Below are positions 1 through 9,659 of a DNA stretch of 64,000 nt, one piece after another. The position numbers and the translations under genes are program-made. Source of the stretch: Alangreenwoodia sp964438605 (lineage in GTDB: Bacteria > Bacillota > Clostridia > Peptostreptococcales > Anaerovoracaceae); the NCBI GenBank assembly GCA_964438605.1, contig CAYTKT010000002.1, positions 1 to 64,000 of the forward strand, written 5' to 3'. Numbering within the stretch: the first letter of the stretch is position 1; each line of letters begins with the position of its first letter. The notes beneath the pieces are model-generated. The model ran no database searches. It saw only the letters and a program-made list of their open reading frames with translations, and was not told the origin of the DNA.

Positions 1-94
1 GGTTTCTATGGATCTTTCAATGTTCAAGTGTTCAAGTTGATTTTACAATTCGCACAAATTATTTTTCACAAAATAAATAATATTTATTAAAATG

Positions 95-529
95 CTATAA
101 ATTAAAATAATTTTTAATCTCAGATTCTCCAATCACTGGAATTTCTTTTTTTCGCAGCATCTCTGCAAAAACTCCATCGCCAGGAACACGTGTGCCTGAA
201 AATGTGCCGTCATATATCATTCCATATCCGCAGGAAGGACTGTTTTCTTTCAAAATAGCCAGCTCACATCCGAAAAAATCAGCAATCTGGACCATCGCAT
301 GGGAACCGCGTAAAAATTGGGTTGTCATATCCTCTCCACTGCGCGATACAACCCTCTCCCCTACCCGCTCTGCAGGCTCACGCGGAACAGACAGGCCGCC
401 GTAAGATTCCGGACAGACAGGAATCAGCTGATGCTCTTTCATCAGTTTCTTTAAAACCGACTGATAATTATTTCCACCGTTATACTTGCAATTGACTCCC
501 AAAAGACAAGCGCTTACCAGTATTTTCAT
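95..529 (-). CDS. DUF523 (YbbK-like) family protein
   Basis: A 144-residue small soluble protein of the DUF523 family, whose function is not firmly established. The N-terminus MKILVSACLLGVNC, the early CKYNGG segment, the VCPE motif near residue 40 and the ENSPSCG motif near residue 95 are the family hallmarks; the conserved cysteines suggest metal or cofactor binding. The open frame extends upstream to a TTG at 541, but the ATG at 529 has a GAGG ribosome binding site six bases upstream and gives the usual family N-terminus. It stands alone, followed on its own strand by AT-rich sequence to the window end and preceded by the palindromic repeats at 698-1111. Confidence 0.85.
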   Translation of the reverse strand: MKILVSACLLGVNCKYNGGNNYQSVLKKLMKEHQLIPVCPESYGGLSVPREPAERVGERVVSRSGEDMTTQFLRGSHAMVQIADFFGCELAILKENSPSCGYGMIYDGTFSGTRVPGDGVFAEMLRKKEIPVIGESEIKNYFNL

Positions 530-697
530 TTCAGGCCTCAAAATTTTTAATTTTTTACTTATTATTAAATTTCAATCTCAATCAATAACTTTGAAGATGT
601 TGTTCGGCAGGGTGCTGCGCGCATTTCAACCACGTGATAGTCAATTTCAGCCTCGCGCAACATTAACTGCCAGTATCATTAAAATTTCGGGAAATTG

Positions 698-874
698 TTG
701 CATAGAGCCGATCCGAAAGCGGCGCCGCCGGAGACGCTCTCGCTTGGCGCGCACTGTTGATATGTGCGCGACACTCCTGCGGAGCCGTTTCTACGCTCGG
801 CTGTACTCAATAGGCGGACGTTTTTGGGGTACGTAATATAATGGTTTGCTTTGCAAACCGGGTCAGGTCCGCAG
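698..874. repeat. Palindromic direct repeat, copy 1
   Basis: First of two nearly identical units of about 175 bp spaced 237 bp apart. The unit begins TTGCATAGAGCCGATCC and ends near GGTCAGGTCCGCA. Its first 100 bases form a long imperfect palindrome: AGCCGATCCGAAAGCGGCG near the left pairs with CTCCTGCGGAGCCGTTTCT and CGCTCGGCT near the right, and CGCGCAC / GTGCGCG closes the centre. A second small hairpin (GGTTTGC / GCAAACC) lies at 843-859. No protein is supported here. Copy 2 follows at 935-1111. Confidence 0.8.
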
Positions 875-934
875 TAGCCGTTTCCTGCCTCAATCAGCCG
901 TTATTTCCATGATCGTCTGACTATCGGAGAAACT

Positions 935-1111
935 TTGCATAGAGCCGATCCGAAAACGGCGCCGCCGGAGACGCTCTCGCTTGGCGCGCACTGTTGATAT
1001 GTGCGCGACACTCCTGCGGAGCCGTTTCTACGCTCGGCTGTACTCAATAGGCGGACGTTTTTGGGGTACGTAATATAATGGTCTGCTCCGCAAACCGGGT
1101 CAGCTCCGCAT
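935..1111. repeat. Palindromic direct repeat, copy 2
   Basis: Second copy of the unit at 698-874, differing at only a few positions (for example AAAAC for AAAGC at the left, and CTGCTCCGC for TTGCTTTGC near the right end). Its right edge touches the stop codon of gpsA, so on the minus strand the hairpin would be the first structure in the RNA after gpsA. It could act as a terminator or 3' stabiliser for the upstream seven-gene operon, or be a REP/MITE-like element. There is no clear T-tract. Confidence 0.8.
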
Positions 1112-2115
1112 TAATCCTCGCTTTTTTTCTGTCTGCCCATCAGCAATCCGACTGCCTCAGCCGCTGTCAGCTGGCCGCAGATCACATGGTAAATCTGCTC
1201 CGTAATCGGCATTTCCACACCGAAGGATTTTGCCAGTTCATATGCCGCCTCCGTCGTAAACATTCCTTCTACCACCATACCAACGCATTTCGTCGCCTCA
1301 TCCGGCGCGACGCCTTGACCGATCATCATGCCGCAGCGTCTGTTGCGGCTGTGCATACTGGTGCATGTAACGACAAGATCTCCAATGCCTGACAAGCCCA
1401 TAAACGTATTTTTTTCAGCGCCCATTTCGACGCCAAGACGCGCAATTTCTGTTAAGCCGCGCGTAATCAAGGCAGCCTTCGCATTGTCACCATAACCCAT
1501 GCCGTCAGAAATGCCTGCGCCAAGAGCAATAATATTTTTCAGGGCGCCGCCGATCTCCGTGCCAACCACATCATGCGATGTATAAACACGCAGAAAATCA
1601 GACATAAAAAGATCCTGCACATAAACAGCAACCGATTCGTCTGCTGACGCCACAGTCAGCGTCGTCGGCAGCAGCCGGGCAACCTCCTCCGCATGAGACG
1701 GCCCTGAAAGAACGGCAAAAGGCACATCAGGTCTGATTTGAGCCGCAATCTGAGAGATAAGCAGATGAGTCCTCTGCTCTATCCCCTTCGCGCAGTTGAT
1801 AACAGGCACGCCGCTGCCAAGATATGTATTCGTCTCCTCAAAACACGCTCGAAACGCCTGGGCCGGCACGACGTAAACCGCCGCATCTGCATTGGAAAGC
1901 GCCGCAGCAGCGTCGCTCGTAAACGTGATCTTCTCATCGAGGATAATATCCGGAAGATATTTTTTATTTTCCCGCGTCCTCTGAATTTCCCTCATAGACT
2001 CGCTGTTTCTTCCCCAGACTGCAATCTCATGTCCGTTTTCCGCAAGCACGATGCCAAGCGCCGTTCCCCAGCTTCCCGCGCCTAAAATCGCTATCTTTTT
2101 TTTCATCTTATTCAT
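1111..2115 (-). CDS. gpsA: Glycerol-3-phosphate dehydrogenase [NAD(P)+]
   Basis: Reduces dihydroxyacetone phosphate to sn-glycerol 3-phosphate, the backbone for phospholipids, in the cytoplasm. 334 residues, normal length. The N-terminal Rossmann motif GAGSWGTALG lies at residues 12-21, the substrate/catalytic lysine region is GGALKNIIALGAG near residue 190, and GLSGIGDLVVTCTS follows in the helical C-terminal domain. The GAGG site is only two bases from the ATG at 2115 but eleven from the ATG at 2106 (MKKKIAILG), so the shorter start is quite possible. Last gene of the minus-strand operon, directly after plsY, which uses its product. Confidence 0.95.
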   Translation of the reverse strand: MNKMKKKIAILGAGSWGTALGIVLAENGHEIAVWGRNSESMREIQRTRENKKYLPDIILDEKITFTSDAAAALSNADAAVYVVPAQAFRACFEETNTYLGSGVPVINCAKGIEQRTHLLISQIAAQIRPDVPFAVLSGPSHAEEVARLLPTTLTVASADESVAVYVQDLFMSDFLRVYTSHDVVGTEIGGALKNIIALGAGISDGMGYGDNAKAALITRGLTEIARLGVEMGAEKNTFMGLSGIGDLVVTCTSMHSRNRRCGMMIGQGVAPDEATKCVGMVVEGMFTTEAAYELAKSFGVEMPITEQIYHVICGQLTAAEAVGLLMGRQKKSED

Positions 2116-2179
2116 ATCCTCAAATCACATGCCTGCACCAGCGCAGTAAAACACTGCACGAAGAAGGCATGCATATTCT

Positions 2180-2950
2180 TTATTCGTTTTTATCTTTTTC
2201 GTTTTTTTCATCCCTCTTAGAGAGAAAACTGAAAGACGGCTCCTCACCGCGCACAATCCGCAAAAGATTGCTCCGATGCTTCCAGATTACCAAAATGCCG
2301 ATACATGCCGCCCAGATATGCTCCCAGCCGCCGCTGTACCCGCTCTGACTTATGTAAATATCGCGGACTATGAAAAAATAGACTGCGATGGGAAACGTCA
2401 CGGCCGCTGCAACAGAACCGCAGGACACCCGTTTCGTCACCAGAGCGCCAAGCGCTGCGAAAACGAGCGCCGTCAGACCGACGCGCCAGTCGAGAGCGAG
2501 CGCAACGCCAAATCCGGTAGCAATTCCTTTCCCGCCTTTAAAGCGAAAAACAACCGGCCACATATGACCCAGCAGTGCGCCTGTACCGGCGCAGATCGCC
2601 CAGAGAATCCCCTGAGCGTCCTGCGCCGCAGCAGCCGAAACGAAAACAGAATCGGAAGCGTTAGTCGTCACATCTGCCAACGACGCAGCGCTGCCGAAGG
2701 ACGCTGCAAGCATCTTTCCTGCCAGCGCCGGCAGAAATCCCTTCAGCACATCGATCAGCAGCGTACATGCCGCCGCTTTCTTCCCAAGAGTTCTCAGTAC
2801 ATTCGTCGTGCCCGGATTTCCGCTGCCTTCTTTGCGGATGTCAACACCGTAAATTTTTCCCATCAGTGTAGCCGGCGAAATATTTCCGAGAAGATATCCG
2901 ACTGCAAAAAGCCCTGTCATCCACGCCAGATCAAAAGATGTCACACTCAT
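2180..2950 (-). CDS. plsY: Glycerol-3-phosphate acyltransferase PlsY
   Basis: Membrane enzyme transferring the acyl group of acyl-phosphate to glycerol 3-phosphate, the first committed step of phosphatidic acid synthesis; it works with PlsX, encoded at the head of the same operon. Family motifs are visible: GYLLGNISPATLMGK, GSGNPGTTNVLRTLG near residues 40-56 and FKGGKGIATGFGV near 138. At 256 residues it is longer than the usual 190-220. The excess is an Ala/Ser-rich stretch at about residues 83-112, between transmembrane segments, plus a charged C-terminal tail. The ATG overlaps the der stop codon by four bases, indicating translational coupling. Confidence 0.93.
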   Translation of the reverse strand: MSVTSFDLAWMTGLFAVGYLLGNISPATLMGKIYGVDIRKEGSGNPGTTNVLRTLGKKAAACTLLIDVLKGFLPALAGKMLAASFGSAASLADVTTNASDSVFVSAAAAQDAQGILWAICAGTGALLGHMWPVVFRFKGGKGIATGFGVALALDWRVGLTALVFAALGALVTKRVSCGSVAAAVTFPIAVYFFIVRDIYISQSGYSGGWEHIWAACIGILVIWKHRSNLLRIVRGEEPSFSFLSKRDEKNEKDKNE

Positions 2951-4272
2951 TCCTCATTCTCCCCTTTTTCGCGAAAGACGAACTTGACAGATGTTCCCTT
3001 GAACCCGAAATTCTCCCGGATTTTGTTTTCAAGATAACGCGAATACGAAAAATGCATCAAATCTCGCTTGTTCACTTGAAAAGAAATAAGCGGAGGCTCT
3101 GTACCCACCTGCGCCGCATAATAAATTTTCAGCTTTTTTCCCTTGTCTGAAGGCGGCTGGCGCATCAGCGCCGCATCCGCGATCACAGCATTCAGCTGCC
3201 CCGTCGGGATACGCTTTGACCGTTCCTGCGCCACCTCCCTGGCAAGATTCAGTACATTCATCATCCGCTGTCCCGTTTTGACCGAGATAAACAGCAGCGG
3301 CGCGTACGAAATAAAAGAAAGCTCCGACCGAATTTCTTTTTCAAACTTTCGCATCGTATGAGAATCTTTTTCAATCAAGTCCCATTTATTTACAACTACA
3401 ATAATTCCCTTGCCGCTCTCATGGGCCAGTCCGGCGATCTTTTTATCCTGTTCTGTAACGCCATCCTGAGCGTCGATCATTAAAATACAGACGTCGCTCC
3501 TCTCAATCGATGCAATAGCACGGATGACGCTGAAACGCTCAATATCTTCCGTTACTTTTTTTCTGCGGCGGATACCCGCCGTGTCGATTAAAATATATTT
3601 CTGACCCTGATGTTCAAAAGGCGTATCAATGGCGTCACGCGTCGTGCCCGCAATATCGCTGACAATGACTCGCTCCTCACCGATTATTGCATTGATGAGC
3701 GACGATTTTCCGACATTCGGTTTCCCGATAACGGCAATCCTGATATCGTCTTCTTCCGCTTCTTCGACGCTATCTTTTGGAAATTCGCTGACAATCATAT
3801 CCAAAAGATCGCCGAGATTCAGCATATTCGACGCAGAAACGGGAACCGGTTCGCCAAGTCCGAGTTCATAAAAATCGTAAAAATCATCTGTCAGTTTCGG
3901 CGTGTCGATCTTATTGACTGTTAAAATAACATTTCGTCCGGTGCGCATCAGCATCTCTCCCACTTCGCGGTCGGCCGATGTCAGCCCGGCCCTCCCGTCA
4001 GTCACAAAGACGATGACATCCGCCATATCAATAGCGATCTGCGCCTGCTCCTTTATCTGGGAGAGAATGACGTCATCGGAATCCGGCTCGATGCCGCCCG
4101 TGTCGATCAGAATAAAAGGAATACCGTTCCACTCGGCTTCTGCATAAATTCTGTCCCTCGTAACGCCCGGCGTATCCTCAACGATGGCCACACGGCTCCC
4201 GACGATCTTGTTAAAAAGCGTTGATTTCCCCACATTTGGTCTGCCTACTACGGCAACAATCGGTTTACTCAT
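2947..4272 (-). CDS. der: Ribosome assembly GTPase Der (EngA)
   Basis: Essential double GTPase that assists maturation of the large ribosomal subunit. 441 residues, the family norm. Two G domains are clear: P-loop GRPNVGKST at residues 10-18 with NKID at 120-123, and P-loop GKPNVGKSS at 183-191 with DTAG and NKWD following. The C-terminal KH-like domain ends NFGFKGTSVKFVFREK. It sits between ftsY and plsY; the 98-base gap from ftsY shows no obvious terminator. The start is the only ATG giving the canonical MSKPIVAVVGRPN N-terminus. Confidence 0.96.
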   Translation of the reverse strand: MSKPIVAVVGRPNVGKSTLFNKIVGSRVAIVEDTPGVTRDRIYAEAEWNGIPFILIDTGGIEPDSDDVILSQIKEQAQIAIDMADVIVFVTDGRAGLTSADREVGEMLMRTGRNVILTVNKIDTPKLTDDFYDFYELGLGEPVPVSASNMLNLGDLLDMIVSEFPKDSVEEAEEDDIRIAVIGKPNVGKSSLINAIIGEERVIVSDIAGTTRDAIDTPFEHQGQKYILIDTAGIRRRKKVTEDIERFSVIRAIASIERSDVCILMIDAQDGVTEQDKKIAGLAHESGKGIIVVVNKWDLIEKDSHTMRKFEKEIRSELSFISYAPLLFISVKTGQRMMNVLNLAREVAQERSKRIPTGQLNAVIADAALMRQPPSDKGKKLKIYYAAQVGTEPPLISFQVNKRDLMHFSYSRYLENKIRENFGFKGTSVKFVFREKGENEE

Positions 4273-4370
4273 ATAATCTTTCTACCTGCCCTTATTTCGT
4301 GTTATCTGCAAGAAAAACATCTCCCGATATTTCCCTTTTAACTGACGAGCTGTTAAATATTTCAATATAT

Positions 4371-5300
4371 TTACTTTTCAAATAGCGCGTCAGCAAACAT
4401 TTCCGGATCAAAAACCTGCAGATCATCCATTCCCTCTCCGACACCGATAAACTTCACGGGAACATCAAACTCATCAGCAAGTGTGATAACGATTCCACCC
4501 TTCGCCGTACCGTCCAGCTTCGTTAGAACGATACCTGTCAGCTTTGCTACGCTGCCGAAATTCTTCGCCTGAGAAACGGCATTCTTCCCCGTAGCCGCGT
4601 CCAGTACGAGTAGCGTCTCACGCGATGCTTCCGGAAATTCACGATCTATAATTTTATTCATCTTTTCCAGTTCAAGCATCAGATTTTTCTTATTTTGAAG
4701 CCTGCCCGCCGTATCACAGATTAAAACGTCTATATTTCTCGCCTGAGCCGCTTTAATCGCGTCATAAATAACAGCGGAAGGATCGGCTCCCTCCTGATGA
4801 CGGATAACGGGAACACCGGCCCGCTCTCCCCAGATTTCAAGCTGTTCAATCGCCGCCGCCCGAAAGGTATCGGCGGCAGCCAGCATGACGCGTTTATTTT
4901 CGTTTTTAAGCAGATGAGCGATCTTCCCGATCGACGTCGTCTTGCCCGAACCGTTGACGCCGATCATCAGTATGACCATCGGAAGATCAGAAGAAAGCTC
5001 ACTGCTCGCTTCCTTTGTAATAATTCCGGTAATAATTTTCTTGATCTGCGCCATAACCTTTTCCGGCGTATCGAGACGTTCCGTCTTAATATCGGAACGG
5101 AGCTGTCCGACGATTTTCAGTGTGGTATCCATTCCAATATCTGACAAAATCAGAGTTTCCTCAAGCTCCTCCATCATATCCTCATCGATCTGCGGCCGCT
5201 GAAATATGACGTCCTCGATTTTGCCTACCATATTGTCTTTCGTCTTTGTCAGTCCTTCCTTCAGACGACTGAAAAAAGATTTCTTTTCCTTCAAAGCCAT
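4371..5300 (-). CDS. ftsY: Signal recognition particle receptor FtsY
   Basis: SRP-receptor GTPase that docks ribosome-SRP complexes at the membrane. About 309 residues, lacking the long acidic A domain of enterobacterial FtsY, as is common in Firmicutes. The N domain helices are followed by the G domain: GVNGSGKTTS (about residues 114-123), DTAGRLQNK, and TKLDGTAKGG near 265. An in-frame ATT lies upstream at 5306, but the ATG at 5300 has GGAG six bases before it. It lies downstream of smc in the classic Firmicute order rnc-smc-ftsY. Confidence 0.96.
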   Translation of the reverse strand: MALKEKKSFFSRLKEGLTKTKDNMVGKIEDVIFQRPQIDEDMMEELEETLILSDIGMDTTLKIVGQLRSDIKTERLDTPEKVMAQIKKIITGIITKEASSELSSDLPMVILMIGVNGSGKTTSIGKIAHLLKNENKRVMLAAADTFRAAAIEQLEIWGERAGVPVIRHQEGADPSAVIYDAIKAAQARNIDVLICDTAGRLQNKKNLMLELEKMNKIIDREFPEASRETLLVLDAATGKNAVSQAKNFGSVAKLTGIVLTKLDGTAKGGIVITLADEFDVPVKFIGVGEGMDDLQVFDPEMFADALFEK

Positions 5301-5371
5301 TCCCAATCTCCTCTCTGGAATTTTTTTAAATGTATTTTACAGTTTCATGGTGTACTCACTTTATTTCACAC

Positions 5372-8300
5372 TCATTCTGCGATTTCCGCCATCCTTTCGG
5401 CATCAGCCAGTTTGAGAGACAAAATCTTTGAAATGCCCTTCTCCGGCATCGTCACGCCGTAAAGAACATTCGCATGTTCCATCGTAACCTTCTGGTGCGT
5501 CACCAGCACAAACTGAATGTCCTTAAAAACACTGAGATAATCGGCAAAGCGTTCGATATTCGCTTCGTCGAGCGCCGCCTCCACCTCGTCGAGAATACAA
5601 AACGGCGTCGGCTTTGTCTTGAGCACTGCAAACATCAGTGCGATTGCGGTCATCGTTTTTTCACCGCCCGACATCAGATTCATATTCTGAAGTTTCTTGC
5701 CCGGCGGCTGAGCCACGATGTCGATGGCGCACCCTAACGGATCCGCCGGATCTTCCAGGATGATTTCCGCTCTGCCGCCGCCGAACAGTTCAGAAAACGT
5801 AGATTTGAAATGCTCCCTGATCTGGTCGAATGTCGATTGAAAATCACTGCGTATCCTGCGGTCCGTATCCTCGATAATCTTTCGCAAAGACGCTTCTGCC
5901 TCCGTCAAATCATTTCGTTGCTCCGTCAGAAATTGAAACCTTGTGCTGACCGACTCGTATTCCGCAATGGAGCCGACGTTCACGTCGCCGATCTCTCTTA
6001 ATTCGCGCTTTGCCTTCTTAGACTGGCGTGTTGCCTCTGCCGGATCCGGAAACTTCTCAGTCAGCCGGGCCTTTTGTGCAGCAGCCTCAAGCCATGCCAG
6101 TTCAAATTCCTCCCAAAGCCTGTTCTTCAGATTTTCAGCCCGTTCCGCCGCGCTCTCAGCACGCATTTCTATCTCACGCCGGCTGCTTTTCCATTCAAAC
6201 AGTTCCTTTTCCTTTTCGTCCCGGATATTTGCAAGCTTTGCTAAAGATTTCGTGATTTCTTCCCGTTCTGCGCGAATTGCGTCAAGCCTTGCGCTGCCGG
6301 CCTCGTCAGAATTTTCCATACATTTGATTTCTTCCTCCGTTTCGGTCGCCTTCCTGCGGCTTTCCTGTATCCTGGCATGTAATTCTCCGGAAGCGCCTTC
6401 CTTTTCCAATATCTGTTGATTTATATCGTCAGCTGACTTTCCGGACAACTCCACAAGATGGGAATTTCCTGCAAGTTCCCCCTTCAGTGATTCCGCCGAA
6501 AGGCGTAACTGCGTAATCTCGCCTCCAAGAGTTTCCAGTTCGCATCTGAAACACTCGCTTTGGGAAATCGCCTCCTCAGCTTCCGCCTCAAAACGCTCCG
6601 CCAGATTTTCCGCTTCAGAACGCTCCTCATTCAACCGCTGTATTGATAATTCCGTATCGTTTCTTTCTTTTTTAATACGCTCCATCTCGCGCGACATCCG
6701 ATCCCGCCGGTCAGCGCTCTGACTGAGCCGTTCCTCCATCAGCGACAGCTCGTTTTTACAGTTGATCACCCGCATTTCAGTCTGACGCCGTTCCTCATGC
6801 AGTTTTTCTGCCCACGTCCGCTCCCTCTCGGCTTCCGCTTTAAGAGCCTCAAGTTCGCTTCCTGCCCGGTCCTTTTGCGCGGCCAGAAGTTTCAGCGACT
6901 TCTCCAGTTCATTCAGCCGCTGCCTCCTGTCGAGAATTCCTGCGGAATTTTTCCGGTAGGCGCCGCCGGTAATAGCCCCTGACGGATTGATCAGTTCCCC
7001 TTCAAGCGTTACATAGCGGCATCCCGTGTATTTTTTTGAAATCCGCGAAGCGTGCTCCAACGTATCGACGATGACGACACCACTAAGCAAATATTTTACA
7101 GCTTTTTCATATTCCTTCTCGGATGTTACACATTCCGCTGCTGCCGCGAGAAAACCTTCCTCATGAAAGATTCCCGGATCAAAACGCCAGTTCGATGTCT
7201 TTAAACTCGCAAGCGGCAGAAACGTCAGCCGTCCGGCCCTGTTTTTTTTAAGCAGACGGATCGCCTGTTCCGCACTTAAATCGTCGCGGCAGATAATATT
7301 CTGCATTCTTGCGCCAAGAACTGTTTCAACAGCCGTCTCGTATCCTTTCGGGACTGTGATCAGTTCGCCTACCGTGCCGAAAATTCCATCGAGCTCCTCG
7401 GCCTGCATGATAAAACGCACTGCGCCGCCGTATCCCTCATAGGAATTTTCAAGCTGGCTCAGTGCCTTTGCCGCCGCCGACTGTTCGCTGTACTGACCGG
7501 AAACACGTGAAAGCTCCGCCTCGGCGGCATCAATTCTATGCGACATCTCGCCTATTCTATCTTCCGACAACTGAATCCCGCCTGACTGTTCCTTAAGCCG
7601 GCCTTCAAGTTCCTTCAGCTGTTCCCTCTTTTCTGCAACCTCAAAAGCCGAAAAACCGCCTTCACCCGCCGCATCCGCCTGGTTTTGAAGCTGCTCCTGT
7701 CTCGTTCTCAGCGATTCTCCAAGATTTTTTATGCCTTCGGCCTCCGCTGATTTTGAAGAAATTTCCATTTTCAGTTCGTACAGCCTGCTTTTCAGTTCCT
7801 CTGCCCGTGATTCACTTTCCTTCAGACGTGCGGACTGCCTAATGAATACATCATTTTTTTCGGAAAGGTCTTTGTTGACCCTTTCCCAGGCTTCCGTCAG
7901 TTTTTTATTTTTTTCCAGAACTTCCTGCGCCGCAGTCTGTTCATTTGCAAGGCGTTCGCGGAGTTGGGTCAGCTCGCGTTCGTTATTATGTAAATTCTGT
8001 TCCAGAGAAGCTCCCCGCTCCTGCTCCATACGAAGCTCCGCCTTCAGCAGTCCGAGCCTGTCGGAAAATTCCATCATCCGCTGGCGTTCCTCCATATCCT
8101 TCCTGTCAGCTTCCTGACTTTTAAGATTCAGCTGCCTAATCTGTTCCTCCGCTTCGTCCCGCAACTGCTGTTCTCTGCTGATCTGCCGGCTGAGATCGGA
8201 TGCCTGGGCTGCCAGCGCCTTCTGTGTCTCCGCCAGTTCGTCTACCGATTTAAGAATGACAAACGTTTCCGCTTCACGATAAACCCGGCTGAGTTCCAGA

Positions 8301-8944
8301 TAGCGCTGCGCCTTTTCAGATTCTTTTTCCAGCGGTCCCAGCCGTTCCTGAAGTTCCGCAATAATATCATTGACACGTTCAAGGTTTTGGCGGGCACTTT
8401 CCAGTTTCCGTTCCGTTTCCGCCTTACGGCTTCTATATTTCACGATACCTGCCGCTTCCTCAAAAATTTCACGTCTGCTCTCAGGTTTTCCATTAATGAT
8501 TTCAGCGATTTTCCCTTGGCCGATCAGAGAATACCCGTCAACTCCAATTCCCGTGTCCATGATCAGTTCCCGGATATCCCGCAGCCGGCAAGGCGAACCG
8601 TTAATTGAATATTCGCTCTCACCCGAACGGTACATCCGGCGGCCGATCGCTACCTCGGAAAAATCGACGGGAAGCACGCCGTCTGAGTTATCGATGACGA
8701 GAGTTACCTCGGCCATCCCTCTGGATTTTCGGGAAGCCGTACCCGCGAAAATGACTTCATCCATCTTGCCGCCCCGCAGCATTTTCGGACTCTGCTCACC
8801 AAGAACCCACCGCAGGGCATCAGAAATATTGCTTTTTCCGCTTCCATTCGGCCCGACTACGCAGGTAATTCCCCTGTCGAACTCGATTGTGACGGGATCC
8901 GCAAACGACTTAAAGCCATGCATACTGATCTTCCTGAAATACAA
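5372..8944 (-). CDS. smc: Chromosome segregation protein SMC
   Basis: SMC ATPase of the condensin-like complex that organises and segregates the chromosome. 1190 residues, full length. Walker A GPNGSGKSN is at residues 31-39; long coiled coils flank a hinge around residues 500-660; the ABC signature MSGGEKTMTAIAL and Walker B CILDEVEAALDE are near the C-terminus. The start appears to be TTG at 8944, one base after the rnc stop, with AGGGG five bases upstream; the next ATG (MHGFKSF) would delete the first beta strand. The tight junction with rnc implies co-translation. Confidence 0.97.
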   Translation of the reverse strand: MYFRKISMHGFKSFADPVTIEFDRGITCVVGPNGSGKSNISDALRWVLGEQSPKMLRGGKMDEVIFAGTASRKSRGMAEVTLVIDNSDGVLPVDFSEVAIGRRMYRSGESEYSINGSPCRLRDIRELIMDTGIGVDGYSLIGQGKIAEIINGKPESRREIFEEAAGIVKYRSRKAETERKLESARQNLERVNDIIAELQERLGPLEKESEKAQRYLELSRVYREAETFVILKSVDELAETQKALAAQASDLSRQISREQQLRDEAEEQIRQLNLKSQEADRKDMEERQRMMEFSDRLGLLKAELRMEQERGASLEQNLHNNERELTQLRERLANEQTAAQEVLEKNKKLTEAWERVNKDLSEKNDVFIRQSARLKESESRAEELKSRLYELKMEISSKSAEAEGIKNLGESLRTRQEQLQNQADAAGEGGFSAFEVAEKREQLKELEGRLKEQSGGIQLSEDRIGEMSHRIDAAEAELSRVSGQYSEQSAAAKALSQLENSYEGYGGAVRFIMQAEELDGIFGTVGELITVPKGYETAVETVLGARMQNIICRDDLSAEQAIRLLKKNRAGRLTFLPLASLKTSNWRFDPGIFHEEGFLAAAAECVTSEKEYEKAVKYLLSGVVIVDTLEHASRISKKYTGCRYVTLEGELINPSGAITGGAYRKNSAGILDRRQRLNELEKSLKLLAAQKDRAGSELEALKAEAERERTWAEKLHEERRQTEMRVINCKNELSLMEERLSQSADRRDRMSREMERIKKERNDTELSIQRLNEERSEAENLAERFEAEAEEAISQSECFRCELETLGGEITQLRLSAESLKGELAGNSHLVELSGKSADDINQQILEKEGASGELHARIQESRRKATETEEEIKCMENSDEAGSARLDAIRAEREEITKSLAKLANIRDEKEKELFEWKSSRREIEMRAESAAERAENLKNRLWEEFELAWLEAAAQKARLTEKFPDPAEATRQSKKAKRELREIGDVNVGSIAEYESVSTRFQFLTEQRNDLTEAEASLRKIIEDTDRRIRSDFQSTFDQIREHFKSTFSELFGGGRAEIILEDPADPLGCAIDIVAQPPGKKLQNMNLMSGGEKTMTAIALMFAVLKTKPTPFCILDEVEAALDEANIERFADYLSVFKDIQFVLVTHQKVTMEHANVLYGVTMPEKGISKILSLKLADAERMAEIAE

Positions 8945-8945
8945 T

Positions 8946-9659
8946 TTAACCCCTCATTTTTTCCAGCGCCATCTTCGCGGCATTCTGCTGCGCTTCCTTT
9001 TTAGTGCTGCCGGAGCCGCGTCCCCAAACGACGCCGTTATTTCTCATAGATACGAAAAATGTCTTATTGTGATCAGGCCCGGACTCTCTTTCAATCTGGT
9101 AAGAAATGTGAGCATCGCCTCTCGACTGAAGCAGTTCCTGAAGCATCGTTTTATAATCGCGCTGAAGTCTGCCGCGGAGCGCTTCTTCTATCGTATCGCC
9201 AAACAGCCGCAGCACTGCATTTTTCGCACAATCCCAGCCGCCGTCTCTGTAAATGGCTCCAATCGTCGCCTCAAGTGCATCCGCCGCCAGAGACGGTGTC
9301 TGACTGTGTTCAAGCGTAATCCGCTCCCCGCGTCCAAGCCGCATATAGTCTGACAGACGAATCTCTTTAGCCTTTTGGTAAAGAGACTGTTCGCAGACAA
9401 TAGAAGCACGCAAACGGCTCAGATGACCTTCTGCGTTTTCCGGCAGTCTCGCGCAGAGCTCATCCGTGATAACTGCGTTGAATATAGAGTCTCCAAGAAA
9501 TTCGAGACGCTCATTATTTTCTCTGTAACTGAGCCGGTGTTCATAACAATAGGAACTGTGCGTCAAAGCTGTCTGAAGCAGATCCTCACGATTGAAAGCA
9601 TATCCAAGAGCCTTATACAGTTTCGTATAATCTCTTTCTTCTTTTTCTTCCTTATTCAC
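8946..9659 (-). CDS. rnc: Ribonuclease III
   Basis: Double-strand-specific endoribonuclease for rRNA and mRNA processing. 237 residues: an N-terminal RNase III domain with the signature NERLEFLGDSIFNAVI (about residues 48-63) and the second acidic cluster DALEATIGAIYRDGG (about 128-142), then a C-terminal double-stranded RNA binding domain with KKEAQQNAAKMALEKM. The start is GTG at 9659, overlapping the end of plsX by eight bases; GGAGG lies about twelve bases upstream. Usually acpP and fab genes stand between plsX and rnc; here they are absent. Confidence 0.96.
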   Translation of the reverse strand: MNKEEKEERDYTKLYKALGYAFNREDLLQTALTHSSYCYEHRLSYRENNERLEFLGDSIFNAVITDELCARLPENAEGHLSRLRASIVCEQSLYQKAKEIRLSDYMRLGRGERITLEHSQTPSLAADALEATIGAIYRDGGWDCAKNAVLRLFGDTIEEALRGRLQRDYKTMLQELLQSRGDAHISYQIERESGPDHNKTFFVSMRNNGVVWGRGSGSTKKEAQQNAAKMALEKMRG

